DNA of 64,000 nucleotides from the NCBI GenBank assembly GCA_023391695.1, contig JAEWAK010000045.1, positions 1 through 64,000 of the forward strand. The letters are read 5' to 3'. This DNA is from Bacillota bacterium. GTDB taxonomy: Bacteria > Bacillota > Clostridia > Lachnospirales > Lachnospiraceae. Shown piece by piece: positions 41,901 through 51,678 of the stretch (position 1 is the stretch's first letter; the number at the start of each line of letters is the position of its first letter). Both the position numbers and the translations under genes were made by a program. The notes below the pieces were generated by a model. That model was not told the origin of the DNA. It made no database searches and saw nothing but the letters and a program-made list of their open reading frames with translations.

Positions 41901-43730
41901 ATGAAAGACAAATTAAAAAAGCTGCAAAACCGTATTTTTCATTCCAATACTATCTTTACCCAGCTTGTACTGTTCACGGTAATAGTAAGCCTGGCTCCCA
42001 TACTGGTCATAAGTACCCTGTTATTCCAGAAATTAAGCGGTATGGTAACCAGGGATCTGGTCAATTCCCATTCCCAGCTGGTGGTCCAATATATGTCCAA
42101 TGTAGATGATAAACTGTACCAGTATAAAAACAGTTTAAGCCAGATTGCCAACAATACTATCGTACTGGATACCCTGATGGATACGGCAGGCCACAGCAAC
42201 CCGTATATTAAAGGTAATAAAGTCAGTGTGGAGGTTACAAAATCCCTGCGGCTGGAGAGCCATAAGGAACTGCGCAACTGCATGATTTATTCCGATATGA
42301 CCAACAATAAAATTTATGGAGCCAGGGTGGCCATGGCGGATGGTGCAAAAGGGGAGATATGGTATTTAAACCACAAGGCGCCGGAGGAAGAGTATTTTAT
42401 CTATTCCGCGCTGGACGGCAAAAGTGACCTCCTTTCCCTGATCCAGAATATTGTATACATCGATACCAAGACCTTTAAAAGGCAGTATATAGGATTTATA
42501 AAACTGGATATTATTATGCAGAAACTCTTTGAACCGGCAACGGATCCCGGCCAGTTAAAATACCCCTATGACATTATTTTACTGGACAAAGGGGATAATA
42601 TCATCTATTCCTCCAATAAAAATTATGATGACATCCTGACGCAGCTGTCTTTTGAACAGTTACAGGAAAAGGAAATCAGTTACTATAAGGATGCAATGGT
42701 AAACAGTGCTTCCATTGAGGATTATGGGCTAAAATTCATATTCCTGTTTAATAACAGCCAGTTAAATGATAAAATGGCCGAGCTGCAAAGAACCATTCTG
42801 CCGGTTATTTTTATCATTATTCTGATCATTGTAATTACCGCATTTATTTTTACCAGAGGATTTTCCGAGCGGGTCGCCAGGTTGGTGAAGAAAATTAAAG
42901 TGGCGGAAACCGGGGACCTGACAATTAAGGAAGAAATAGACGGTAATGATGAAATAGCAATTTTGGACAAGCAGTTTAATCAGATGCTTTTTAAGCTGGA
43001 TGATTTAATCCATAAGAATTATATCCAGCAGCTGGAAAAGAAGGAAACAGAATTCCGTAATTTACAGCTCCAGATAAATCCCCATTTCCTATACAATACC
43101 CTGGAAATAATCAGTTCCATTGCCGCAGTTAAACAGGCCTTTGTCATCTGTGAACTCTGCGAAAAGTTGGGTGATATCTTTCGGTACAGTTTGGGAAAAA
43201 ATTATGGGGAATACGTAACGGTGCAGCAGGAACTTCAGCATACCCAGAATTATGTTTATATCCAGAAGACCAGATTCGGCAATAAGTTTGAAGTATTTTA
43301 CAATGTAGAACCGGACCTGGAGGATAAGAAGATTCTCCGTTTTATTTTACAGCCCATTGTGGAAAATGCCATAACCCATGGGCTGAGCCGCATTACGGGG
43401 AAAGGCACCTTAGAGATATTGATCAGCCGGGAAAACAGCAGGACAGTTAATGGCGGGTTGGATAAACCGAATAATGACAGGCTGGTCATCAAAATAGAAG
43501 ATGACGGAATTGGCATGTCACCGGAAAAAGTGGAGGCTTTAAACCGGTATATTAACAGTGAAGGCAAAGCATCGGAAGAAAATAAACAAAGCATCGGAAT
43601 CCGGAATGTGAATCAAAGAATCAAGCTGGCCTGCGGGAGTGAATACGGTATTACCATTGAAAGCGTCCAGTACCAGGGCAGCAGTGTTATAATTCATTTG
43701 CCGATGATCGGAAAGGGGGAGGAATCCTAA
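41901..43730 (+). CDS. YesM-type sensor histidine kinase
   Basis: The 609-residue protein has a membrane helix at about 22-45, an extracellular sensor domain of about 270 residues, a second helix at about 300-322, a HAMP segment and the His_kinase domain with INPHFLYNTLEIISSI. The ATP-binding part has ENAITHGLSR and EDDGIGMS. YesM kinases pair with AraC-type YesN regulators to control sugar ABC importers. ATG at 41901 follows AGGAGG. Its gene abuts the regulator gene. Confidence 0.93.
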   Translation: MKDKLKKLQNRIFHSNTIFTQLVLFTVIVSLAPILVISTLLFQKLSGMVTRDLVNSHSQLVVQYMSNVDDKLYQYKNSLSQIANNTIVLDTLMDTAGHSNPYIKGNKVSVEVTKSLRLESHKELRNCMIYSDMTNNKIYGARVAMADGAKGEIWYLNHKAPEEEYFIYSALDGKSDLLSLIQNIVYIDTKTFKRQYIGFIKLDIIMQKLFEPATDPGQLKYPYDIILLDKGDNIIYSSNKNYDDILTQLSFEQLQEKEISYYKDAMVNSASIEDYGLKFIFLFNNSQLNDKMAELQRTILPVIFIIILIIVITAFIFTRGFSERVARLVKKIKVAETGDLTIKEEIDGNDEIAILDKQFNQMLFKLDDLIHKNYIQQLEKKETEFRNLQLQINPHFLYNTLEIISSIAAVKQAFVICELCEKLGDIFRYSLGKNYGEYVTVQQELQHTQNYVYIQKTRFGNKFEVFYNVEPDLEDKKILRFILQPIVENAITHGLSRITGKGTLEILISRENSRTVNGGLDKPNNDRLVIKIEDDGIGMSPEKVEALNRYINSEGKASEENKQSIGIRNVNQRIKLACGSEYGITIESVQYQGSSVIIHLPMIGKGEES

Positions 43731-45335
43731 ATGAATCAGAGCATCTTAATAGCAGACGACGAAGAACTGATCCGACAGGGAATTATAGCCAGGTTAGAAT
43801 ATCTGGATCTAAGACCGGCAGCCGTATATGAAGCGGAAAACGGTGTCCGGGCTTTGGAGATATTAAAGGAACACAAGGTGGACATTATAATTACGGATAT
43901 CCGTATGGCAGATATGGACGGACTTACCTTGATCAATAAGACCAAACCCTTATATCCGAAGATACAGTTTATTATATTAAGCGGTTATGCCGAATTTGCC
44001 TATGCGGAGCAGGCCATCCGTTTAGGCGTGAAAGCTTATTTACTGAAACCCATCTCCAATGAAGCCTTGAAAAAAGCGATGGAAGACGTTTTATCAGAAT
44101 TGGCGGAAGGAGAGCTGTTAAACCGTACGGTCAGGGAAGGAGCCCGTTCCCTCCTGGAAAAAAAGGATTATCTTTTCGAGAAAAATCTGAATGATTTGCT
44201 GCGGAATACGGAAAGCCATAACGAACGGAAAAAGGTCTATGATATCGTGAATAAAGAAATTCCCATCAAAAATAAATGGGTCATGGTGATTATCATAAAC
44301 ATAGACGGGGACAGCTATGAACAGAAACAATTCGGGTATAAGGATATCGAATTAATGCAGTTCTCAGTAAAGAATGTTTTTAAGGAACTGAATACCTCCT
44401 GCCATAAAACCATCGTCAATAACCTGGCTAATGTGAACCAGCTGTTTGTGGTATTTTCCTCCGATAGAGGAGAAACATTAAGAAAAGAGGCGGAGCGTGT
44501 ATTTACAAGACTGCTCAATATCCTGTGGAAGCAGATGGGAATATTGCTTACGGCAGGTATCAGTTCGGTAAAAAAAACCTTATCGGCGGAAAGTACCAAA
44601 GAAGCCCAGGAAGCATTTTTACAAAGAATGATTCACGGCAACTCCAATCTGTATTTTTATGATGACATTAAATTGCTTTCGTCCGATAATTTTCCCGCCT
44701 CAGAGCTGAATATGCTGCGCCAGTATGTGGAAAGACATGATGCGGGAAATATCGAATTCCTGATCAATGAAATTTTTTCCGACGAGCGGATAAAAAAATA
44801 TAATATTTCTTATATCCGGATACTTTGGGTAAGAATTATCGGTATCTTATTAAAAACCGAGAATACCTCATTTGCAAAAGATACAAAGCAAATGGAAAAA
44901 CTGGTACTTAATTTTGAAGTCCTGGATTCTTTCTATTCTATAAAGGAGCTGCGGAACCATTTATATTCCCTGATACTGGAAGGCATACAGACGGACGGGG
45001 ATATTGACATTAATTCCAAAAATAAGATAAAACTAGCCATAAAATATATTCAGGATAATTACAACCAGGATATTGCCATTAATGATATGGCGGAAAAGTT
45101 TAATATGAGCCCCAATTATTTCTCCGCAGTTTTTAAGCGGGAAACCGGCCGGACTACGGTAAATTTTATTAAAGACCTCCGGTTGAAGAAGGCCTGTGAG
45201 TACCTGGCCCATTCGGATAAAAGTGTTGTGGAAATCTCAAAAGAGGTCGGCTATGAAGACAGCCAGTACTTCTTTAAGGTATTTAAAAAAGCCATTGGCC
45301 AGACACCCCTGCAATATCGGAAAATGCATATGTGA
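43731..45335 (+). CDS. YesN-type AraC response regulator
   Basis: The 534-residue protein has a receiver domain (DDEE at 9-12, phospho-Asp in IIITDIRMADMDG, Lys in LLKPI), a long middle region and a C-terminal AraC domain (DMAEKFNMSPNYFSAVF and EISKEVGYEDSQYFFKVFKK). It starts directly after the yesM-type gene. The most probable targets are the LplB/SBP/LplC importer genes at 48-53 kb. A long-range inverted repeat AAGGCTGCC/GGCAGCCTT flanks 45344-45435 downstream. Confidence 0.93.
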   Translation: MNQSILIADDEELIRQGIIARLEYLDLRPAAVYEAENGVRALEILKEHKVDIIITDIRMADMDGLTLINKTKPLYPKIQFIILSGYAEFAYAEQAIRLGVKAYLLKPISNEALKKAMEDVLSELAEGELLNRTVREGARSLLEKKDYLFEKNLNDLLRNTESHNERKKVYDIVNKEIPIKNKWVMVIIINIDGDSYEQKQFGYKDIELMQFSVKNVFKELNTSCHKTIVNNLANVNQLFVVFSSDRGETLRKEAERVFTRLLNILWKQMGILLTAGISSVKKTLSAESTKEAQEAFLQRMIHGNSNLYFYDDIKLLSSDNFPASELNMLRQYVERHDAGNIEFLINEIFSDERIKKYNISYIRILWVRIIGILLKTENTSFAKDTKQMEKLVLNFEVLDSFYSIKELRNHLYSLILEGIQTDGDIDINSKNKIKLAIKYIQDNYNQDIAINDMAEKFNMSPNYFSAVFKRETGRTTVNFIKDLRLKKACEYLAHSDKSVVEISKEVGYEDSQYFFKVFKKAIGQTPLQYRKMHM

Positions 45336-45448
45336 TTCCGAAAAAGGCTGCCTTTTATCAGGGGTATCCGGAAACATGTTCTTTTTTCAAAGCGGATAGC
45401 GCAAGCCTTTTACCGTCTGATATAACGGCAGCCTTAAGTGAATTCCGG

Positions 45449-46378
45449 TTAAGGCAGGCGGATGACAGGTGCCACCGAGACTAAATTTTCAATACGGGTA
45501 TTTTTCTGGTATAATTTTGGAATCAGTATGGATTCCATCTCCAATTCACCATAAGAATAATTAAAAGGAACGTTTGCAGAGAGCTTCTTTGTAAGGATTC
45601 CTTTTTTGGTGCGCAAGGTAAGGTAATAGGGATCGGCAGCCTTATGGATGAATCCGGGTTTTCCGGTTTCTGCAATGGAAAAGGTAATGGATGCATCTCT
45701 TTCATCCGTCTCATATAGAAGCAGAGGGCCTTTTGAAATCCAGGTCTTTTTTTGTTTCAGGGCGGTTTCCAGCTCCGCCGCAATGTCCCCGTCCCTGCTT
45801 CCTTCTATAAAAGTCGCAAACTGGTTATCCATATCCCGCTTGCCGTGTAAGTCCATGCCACAGGTAAAAGACAGGGGATAACCTTTTAATACCAGGTCTT
45901 CCCACCATAATAAAGCCCTCTCATTTACTTCATGGAGAGGTTCCGGATTATTAAAGATTTCGATAAAGTCGAAAGAGTTATAATCCGTAATTTCCATGTC
46001 AAAGCGGCAGCCCCTTGCAAAGGGATGGCCATAAGAGAAAGGATGTGCGATTCCCACCAGGGCACCTTTGGCTCTTGCGGCGGCAAAAAGCAGTTCCGGT
46101 TTATGTAAATTAATATTTTCCCAGGATACGTATTCTTTCAGGTTAAAGCAAAGGATATGGCCGTAATAGGTGGTATATTCCATTCCATAGATACAGGATA
46201 TGGGAGTTTTGGTCTGCTTTAAAAGTTTCTCTATCTTTCTGTGGCCGGAGATGGTGTTGTGGTCGGTTATGGCAAAGGCGTCCGCCCGGTTCTGATGCAT
46301 GAATTCAATTAATTCCAGGGGAGTAAGACTGCCGTCAGACTCTGTGGTATGATTGTGTAATTCCAGACGTTTATACAT
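45449..46378 (-). CDS. PHP-domain phosphoesterase-like protein
   Basis: The 309-residue protein begins with the PHP motif ELHNHTTESDGSLTPLEL and has AITDHNTISG and GIAHPFSYGHP, which supply metal-binding His and Asp residues. PHP proteins hydrolyse phosphoesters, for example histidinol phosphate or nucleotides. Placed back-to-back with a metallophosphoesterase gene in the sugar locus, it may act on sugar phosphates, but this is inference. AGGAGG precedes the start. Confidence 0.85.
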   Translation of the reverse strand: MYKRLELHNHTTESDGSLTPLELIEFMHQNRADAFAITDHNTISGHRKIEKLLKQTKTPISCIYGMEYTTYYGHILCFNLKEYVSWENINLHKPELLFAAARAKGALVGIAHPFSYGHPFARGCRFDMEITDYNSFDFIEIFNNPEPLHEVNERALLWWEDLVLKGYPLSFTCGMDLHGKRDMDNQFATFIEGSRDGDIAAELETALKQKKTWISKGPLLLYETDERDASITFSIAETGKPGFIHKAADPYYLTLRTKKGILTKKLSANVPFNYSYGELEMESILIPKLYQKNTRIENLVSVAPVIRLP

Positions 46379-46398
46379 AAGTTCCTCCTGTTTCTGAA

Positions 46399-46854
46399 TT
46401 ATTCATTAACCGATAAAGTCAGGTTATAATGGGTGTCATCCAGTATCACGTTGAATACGGCCAGGGTAATTTTGATAACGCCGTTTATGGTTTCCTGTTC
46501 CAGACAGCCTTCGCTGGTATGAGATGGGGAAAAATGCATGTGGCGGGTGGTCAGTTGTTTATGGACACCGCCGATGAATACGTCATTCATGGCTGCCAGG
46601 GTATGTATTTCCGTCTTCATTTCAAGGATTGCCGCATTAAGCTGTTCAGCGGAAGCGATTGCCGTGTCATATTCCCCTTTACAGGTTTCTTTTATTTCTT
46701 CCTTCAATTCCTCTGTAATTTCGGTATAACGCTGTTTATCAAAGGAAAAAGCGATATCCATTTCCTTATATTCCTTATCCAGGCATACCGTATAAGAGAT
46801 TTGCCCGACAAACCCCTTATTTAAAGTACCCCCTGCTTCATATAGTTTTTTCAT
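46399..46854 (-). CDS. Hypothetical protein upstream of the PHP gene
   Basis: The 151-residue protein starts MKKLYEAGGTLNKGFVGQIS and has the segment VCLDKEYKEMDIAFSFDK, a Glu/Lys-rich helical middle and GGVHKQLTTRHMHFSPSHTSEGCLEQ. It may belong to a DUF6669-like group; I am not sure. AAAGGAGG precedes the ATG at 46854. It probably shares a transcript with the PHP gene 20 bp downstream and diverges from the metallophosphoesterase gene. Confidence 0.65.
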   Translation of the reverse strand: MKKLYEAGGTLNKGFVGQISYTVCLDKEYKEMDIAFSFDKQRYTEITEELKEEIKETCKGEYDTAIASAEQLNAAILEMKTEIHTLAAMNDVFIGGVHKQLTTRHMHFSPSHTSEGCLEQETINGVIKITLAVFNVILDDTHYNLTLSVNE

Positions 46855-47078
46855 GGGAAGCCTCCTTTTCATTCTCTCATAAAACGTTGCTATTTATGAC
46901 CGAACTGTTACTCTAAGACCTACTATACTATGGAAAAAAGCCGGGTGCAATAGAAGAGGAATAAGTTATATAAAATTACACTGTTTTATGTAGAATCTTC
47001 CATTGTTTATTTTACGTGAATCCATTAAGCTGGCAGTAGGATTGTGTACAAAAAGCTTTGCGCGGAATGGAGGATTAA

Positions 47079-47999
47079 ATGAAAAAAGATTTGTATTTTA
47101 ATGAAAATGGTACTCTTAAGATTGTACAATTTACGGATATTCATTTCAGTAATGATAATGAGGCGGATCATCAGACCGTGAAACTGATGGAGAGAATTCT
47201 AAAGGAGGAAAAACCGGATTTTGTTATGATTACGGGGGATACGGTGTATGGTCCGGATAATATCAGGTTTTTGGGGAAGACGCTGGCACCGGTTACGGAG
47301 GCGGGTATTCCCTGGAGTTTTGTCTTTGGAAACCATGATACGGAAGAAGGAGTGGGGTATGAGGAGCTTTTTGCCGCCTTTACAGGCCTGCCCGGCTGTG
47401 CCGCTTATAATGCGGATGACTCCATAGAAGGGAAGGGGAATCATTTTCTCGAAGTGAAAGACCGGAACGGGGATACAAAATGGGTGCTGTATGGTATGGA
47501 TTCCGGAGCTTATAATAAACTTCCTGACGTTGGGGGCTATGATTATGTGAAGGAAAGCCAGATTAAGTGGTATAAAGATACGGTAAGTGATTTTGAGGGA
47601 AAAGAGGCGGCTTTTTCTGTCCTGGTATTCCTGCACATTCCCCTGCCGGAATATAAGGAGGTATGGGATACAAAAACCTGCTATGGGGGAAAAGGGGAAG
47701 AAGTCTGCTGTTCCAAAATCAATTCGGGGTTTTTTGCGGCAATGTTAACAGCCGGGCATACGAAGGGGGTGTTTGCCGGTCACGACCATATTAATGACTA
47801 TCACGGGGATTTATACGGAATCCGCTTAGCTTACGGAAGAGCGACCGGATATAATACTTACGGACAGGAAGGTTATTTAAGAGGTGCCAGGGTTATATTA
47901 CTTAATGAGAAAGATACGGATACTTTTCAGACCTATATCCACCTGGAAGACGGAACGGTCATTCGGGAGCAGAGGATGCAGGAACCGGAAAATGTATGA
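47079..47999 (+). CDS. Calcineurin-like metallophosphoesterase
   Basis: The 306-residue protein carries all the metallophosphoesterase motifs in order: FTDIHFS, GDTVYG, FGNHDTE, LHIPLPEY and GHDHINDY, the ligands of a dinuclear metal centre. It resembles the Ser/Thr-phosphatase-like group near PhoD or purple acid phosphatases. No signal peptide is present. AATGGAGG precedes the ATG. It opens the rightward sugar locus and may dephosphorylate intermediates. Confidence 0.92.
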   Translation: MKKDLYFNENGTLKIVQFTDIHFSNDNEADHQTVKLMERILKEEKPDFVMITGDTVYGPDNIRFLGKTLAPVTEAGIPWSFVFGNHDTEEGVGYEELFAAFTGLPGCAAYNADDSIEGKGNHFLEVKDRNGDTKWVLYGMDSGAYNKLPDVGGYDYVKESQIKWYKDTVSDFEGKEAAFSVLVFLHIPLPEYKEVWDTKTCYGGKGEEVCCSKINSGFFAAMLTAGHTKGVFAGHDHINDYHGDLYGIRLAYGRATGYNTYGQEGYLRGARVILLNEKDTDTFQTYIHLEDGTVIREQRMQEPENV

Positions 48000-48204
48000 A
48001 CCGGAATGGAGGAGAGTAAAGAGCCAAATTGAGAAGATTTACCGTAAACAGATACCTGTTAATAGAATACCTATCCTCCCCGTGTTTGTTTTCTACCTTA
48101 CCGGGCTGTGTAGAAATATACACTGATTTAAAAAGATTTGTCCATTGTGTAAAAATTAAGGCTTTTTTATAATTATTGTATATTAAATGAAGAGGAGGAA
48201 CGGT

Positions 48205-49158
48205 ATGGAGACCGGGACTGCAAAACAAAGGAGGTTAAAGCGTACCAGGGACGTTCCGCTTGGGAAAAGAATCTTGAGATTCTGGCCGCTTTATCTCATG
48301 TTATTACCTTGTATCATCTATTACATTCTGATTTGTTATGTTCCTATGGGCGGGATTACACTGGCCTTTAAGGATTACTCTTTTAAGAAAGGTATCTGGG
48401 GAAGTCCCTGGGTTGGATTCCGGTATTTTAAAACTTTCTTTACCAGTTATGACTGCCTGCGTTTAATACGGAATACACTTTCCGTCGGTGCAATTAAATG
48501 TATTCTGGAATTTCCCTTTGCGATAATTCTGGCTTTGATGTTAAACGAAGTCCGGAATATGAAATTTAAAAAAGTGAGCCAGACGATTACCTATCTGCCC
48601 CATTTCTTATCCTCCGTAATCATTATTACCATGTTACAGAGAATACTGGCACCCGATACCGGTGTTATCAACCAGATCATCGGAAAGCTCGGCGGGGATC
48701 CGGGAACATTCTTTTTAATGGATGCCAAGTACTTTTTCCAGATCTTGTTTTCCATGGATTTGTGGAGGAATATCGGATGGGATTCCATTATTTACCTGGC
48801 CGCCATAAGCGGTGTGGATGTAGCTTTATATGAAGCAGCTGAAATGGATGGAGCTTCAAAACTGAAAAAAATGTGGCATATTACCCTGCCGGGCATCCGG
48901 GGTACCATCGGACTCCTCTTTATTATGGGAGTGGGCGGACTCTTAGCATCCGGTTTCGACCAGATCTATCTGCTTCGGACTCCGGGAAATATGGCTGTCG
49001 CAGATACATTGGACACCTTTGTGGTCCGTATCGGTTTACAGGGAGGACAATTCGGTTATGCAACTGCTATCGGGCTGATCCAGGGGGTTGTGGGATTAAT
49101 CCTGGTAGTGGTATGTAATAAAATATCCAAAAAAATTACCGAAGTCGGACTTTGGTAA
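48205..49158 (+). CDS. Carbohydrate ABC importer permease, LplB type
   Basis: The 317-residue protein has six membrane helices and the EAA loop YEAAEMDGASKLKKMWHITLPGI that docks to the ATPase. LplB-type permeases import oligosaccharides with an LplC partner and a lipoprotein. ATG at 48205 was chosen because AGAGGAGG lies upstream. No ATPase is encoded nearby; such systems usually share an MsmK-like ATPase encoded elsewhere. Confidence 0.93.
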   Translation: METGTAKQRRLKRTRDVPLGKRILRFWPLYLMLLPCIIYYILICYVPMGGITLAFKDYSFKKGIWGSPWVGFRYFKTFFTSYDCLRLIRNTLSVGAIKCILEFPFAIILALMLNEVRNMKFKKVSQTITYLPHFLSSVIIITMLQRILAPDTGVINQIIGKLGGDPGTFFLMDAKYFFQILFSMDLWRNIGWDSIIYLAAISGVDVALYEAAEMDGASKLKKMWHITLPGIRGTIGLLFIMGVGGLLASGFDQIYLLRTPGNMAVADTLDTFVVRIGLQGGQFGYATAIGLIQGVVGLILVVVCNKISKKITEVGLW

Positions 49159-49202
49159 GCAAACATTACACGGCGTGGGAACCACGCAGATAGGAGACAG
49201 AT

Positions 49203-50957
49203 ATGAAAAAGAATTTGTTAAAACGTTTTGTATCCGTGACCATGGCAGCGGCGCTGATTGCCACCGGCCTCACCGGATGTGCCAAAACAGGGGGAAAAAC
49301 TGGTACACAGACGGGGAGCACCGATACGAAGGAAGCAGCATCCGACAAGCCGGATACCTGGATTGCGGACCGGACCATTACGGTTCAGGCATATGTAGAT
49401 GATATCGGATATTCTCTTCCGAAAGACATCAACAATACGGCTGTCATGAAAGAACTGACCAAACGCACCGGCATAAAACTGGATGTTCAGTATTCGCCCG
49501 GGGACAGTGACGCCACGGTTATGGCATCACAGTTAGCTTCCGGTACAATTCCCGAGGTCATTGTCAGTTATTTAAATAATTCCACCAGGCCTGAGTTCCC
49601 TTTACTTTTAAAGGCGGCACAGGAAGGCATGTTTGTAGATCTTGCCCCTTATATGAAGGATTCCAAGACATACAGCCGTTACCTGGAAGAAGGATTTCTA
49701 CCCAGCGATACCAGTAAGAACATAACCTTCCGGGATGAATTTAACGGTGCGGCTTATCTTTTGCAGTTATCCATTCCGGCAGTGGACAGGTCCCTGGAAT
49801 ATAATCCGGAAGATGCATATATTGGCGGCATGTTTATCCAGAAGTCCATTGTGGATGCGTTAGGTATTGATCCGACTAAGATTAATACCCAGGAACAGTT
49901 ATATGATCTCCTGGTACAGATCAAACAGGGCGGTTTTAAGGACGACAACGGCAATGCTGTTTACCCCTTAGGACCCAAGTTCTGGGGCGGTTCCGCAGAT
50001 GCATTAAAATATGTTACTACCGGATTTAACTGGGGTGTAAGCGATGGATATAATCTTGCGGAAGACGGTACCATAAAACATGAAGCAGAGACCGATTATG
50101 TATATGACAAAATCAACTATATCAGAAAACTTCTTGCGGAAGGGTTAATGAATCCGGAATTCTTTACCATGGATGCCACCCGTGCCGGAGAGGTATCCAG
50201 GACCCATAACTCGGCAATCATAGCGGATGTGCATAACTATCAGGATATTGTTTATCAATCCGAAGACTGGGTACCCCTTGGACCCCTTAATGACTTTACC
50301 GGAACCAATTCAGAAATCAGGAACGGTAAAAGCGGAAACGGCGCATGGGCAATATCCTCCGATGCCGAAAATCCGGAGGAAATCTTTAAATTCTTTGACT
50401 ACCTGTCAACGAAAGAAGGACAGCTTTTATGCCAGTACGGTATCGAAGGTGAAAATTATACCCTGGTAGACGGCAACCCGGTTTTAACAGAAGATACCTT
50501 GCAAAAATTAAACGATGGCGATACGGAATACCTGATCAACAATGTAGGTGCTTCTTTTGGAAATACAGCATGTGTGTTCTTTGGTTTCATGTTAACCAAT
50601 ACCGATCCGATGGAGGATTTTGGTGAGAGCCGTCCGGGGGCAGCCTCCAGTACGACCTTTAAGAGATCCGTAGAAATTGCCACAGATTACCCTCATACTT
50701 ACAAATTGGTTCCGGGTTTTAATGCAACTTCCTATCTGTCCTCGGATTCCATGACAGAGGTAAAGAGTCAGATGGATTTACTGAATTATAAGGAAATGTT
50801 AGTACAGGCCATGTTCGCACCTTCTGATGCCGATGTGAAGAAAATCGTGGAAACCTTCCGCGATCAGTTAAAAGCAGCAGGCAATGAAAAATTTGAAACT
50901 TATTTAAAACAGCTTTATGACGAAGATAATACCTCCATTAATTTCTATAACAAGTGA
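49203..50957 (+). CDS. Extracellular solute-binding lipoprotein
   Basis: The 584-residue protein has a lipoprotein signal with lipobox LTGC (Cys about 22) followed by a Gly/Thr-rich linker and a large family 1 binding domain. Length is typical for LplA-type lipoproteins paired with LplB/LplC. It would deliver an oligosaccharide to the permeases. It lies 44 bp after lplB. The stop lies inside the overlap with the tnpB remnant. Confidence 0.92.
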   Translation: MKKNLLKRFVSVTMAAALIATGLTGCAKTGGKTGTQTGSTDTKEAASDKPDTWIADRTITVQAYVDDIGYSLPKDINNTAVMKELTKRTGIKLDVQYSPGDSDATVMASQLASGTIPEVIVSYLNNSTRPEFPLLLKAAQEGMFVDLAPYMKDSKTYSRYLEEGFLPSDTSKNITFRDEFNGAAYLLQLSIPAVDRSLEYNPEDAYIGGMFIQKSIVDALGIDPTKINTQEQLYDLLVQIKQGGFKDDNGNAVYPLGPKFWGGSADALKYVTTGFNWGVSDGYNLAEDGTIKHEAETDYVYDKINYIRKLLAEGLMNPEFFTMDATRAGEVSRTHNSAIIADVHNYQDIVYQSEDWVPLGPLNDFTGTNSEIRNGKSGNGAWAISSDAENPEEIFKFFDYLSTKEGQLLCQYGIEGENYTLVDGNPVLTEDTLQKLNDGDTEYLINNVGASFGNTACVFFGFMLTNTDPMEDFGESRPGAASSTTFKRSVEIATDYPHTYKLVPGFNATSYLSSDSMTEVKSQMDLLNYKEMLVQAMFAPSDADVKKIVETFRDQLKAAGNEKFETYLKQLYDEDNTSINFYNK

Positions 50958-51207
50958 ATACCCACCACTTAATCTACGATTTGAAGTGGGGGGCTTCTGT
51001 GAAGTAGCTGTATTTAAGTTTCCACCTGGCTGCTGAGTCAGGCAACCCTTATCCCTCGCTGATGTTATCAGTCTGGGAATACATGTTTGAATATCTTTTG
51101 TAGCAAGGTATCTTCTTAAGATATTTAGGCTCCCATTGATGTCTGCATTTATTGTTAGCCCTGCCTCGGAAAGGAACTGGCCCCGTTTGATTCGCCTCCA
51201 CTCCAAC
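50904..51207 (-). pseudogene. TnpB (IS200/IS605 OrfB) C-terminal remnant
   Basis: The minus-strand frame contains RIKRGQFLSEAGLTINADINGSLNILRRYL, the end of the TnpB RuvC domain; the Asp in INADINGS is the third RuvC catalytic residue. About 300 N-terminal residues are missing. The frame runs out through the element's terminal hairpin (CCACCACTT/AAGTGGGGGG at about 50963-50994) into the lipoprotein gene end. This 3' region is where an omega RNA would be encoded in an intact element. Confidence 0.8.
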
Positions 51208-51678
51208 AGGTATATTATACCATATACAGACAAAATATACAACCAAATGTTCGGAATGTGAGTTCTTTTATGTTGTTAAGTAAGGGTAGAGGGATGTATG
51301 GAGAGTCAAGGGAGTATCTTTGTAGACAGCAATTCATCTCCCACCTCAGAGGAAGGAGTCTTCTTGCTGCCAAATGATAAATAAAGAATGGACCCTTGCA
51401 AAATTCCATTTATATTACTTACAGATGATACTTATTTTGCAGGTAAATCGTCCGAAACAGTTACTGAGGGGCTGTTGCAAAATTTAAAATCTATCTTACT
51501 TGGGAGAGACTATAGTTTATGTTTCGCAGATAAATATATTTCGGTCCCAAATGCGGTAATTTTAAAATTTGCAGCAGCCCCTCCCTATGAAGGAATAAAA
51601 AATTCCGGTCATGGGACAGATCCTGTGGCAGGAAAATAATAGTTTGCAGGAAACCTTAAAGAAAGGATATGATAATGC
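50958..51678. mobile_element. Decayed IS200/IS605-type insertion between importer genes
   Basis: The stretch from the hairpin at 50958 to about 51360 appears to be a shrunken IS200/IS605-type element. The word CAATTCATCTCCCACCTC at about 51329 resembles another element end. The rest up to 51678 shows no supported gene; an AAAGGA before 51679 serves the permease gene. Confidence 0.6.

Noticed and set aside
51388..51639. An 83-residue protein between the IS remnant and lplC
   Set aside because: No ribosome binding site or recognisable motif; likely non-coding debris of the element.
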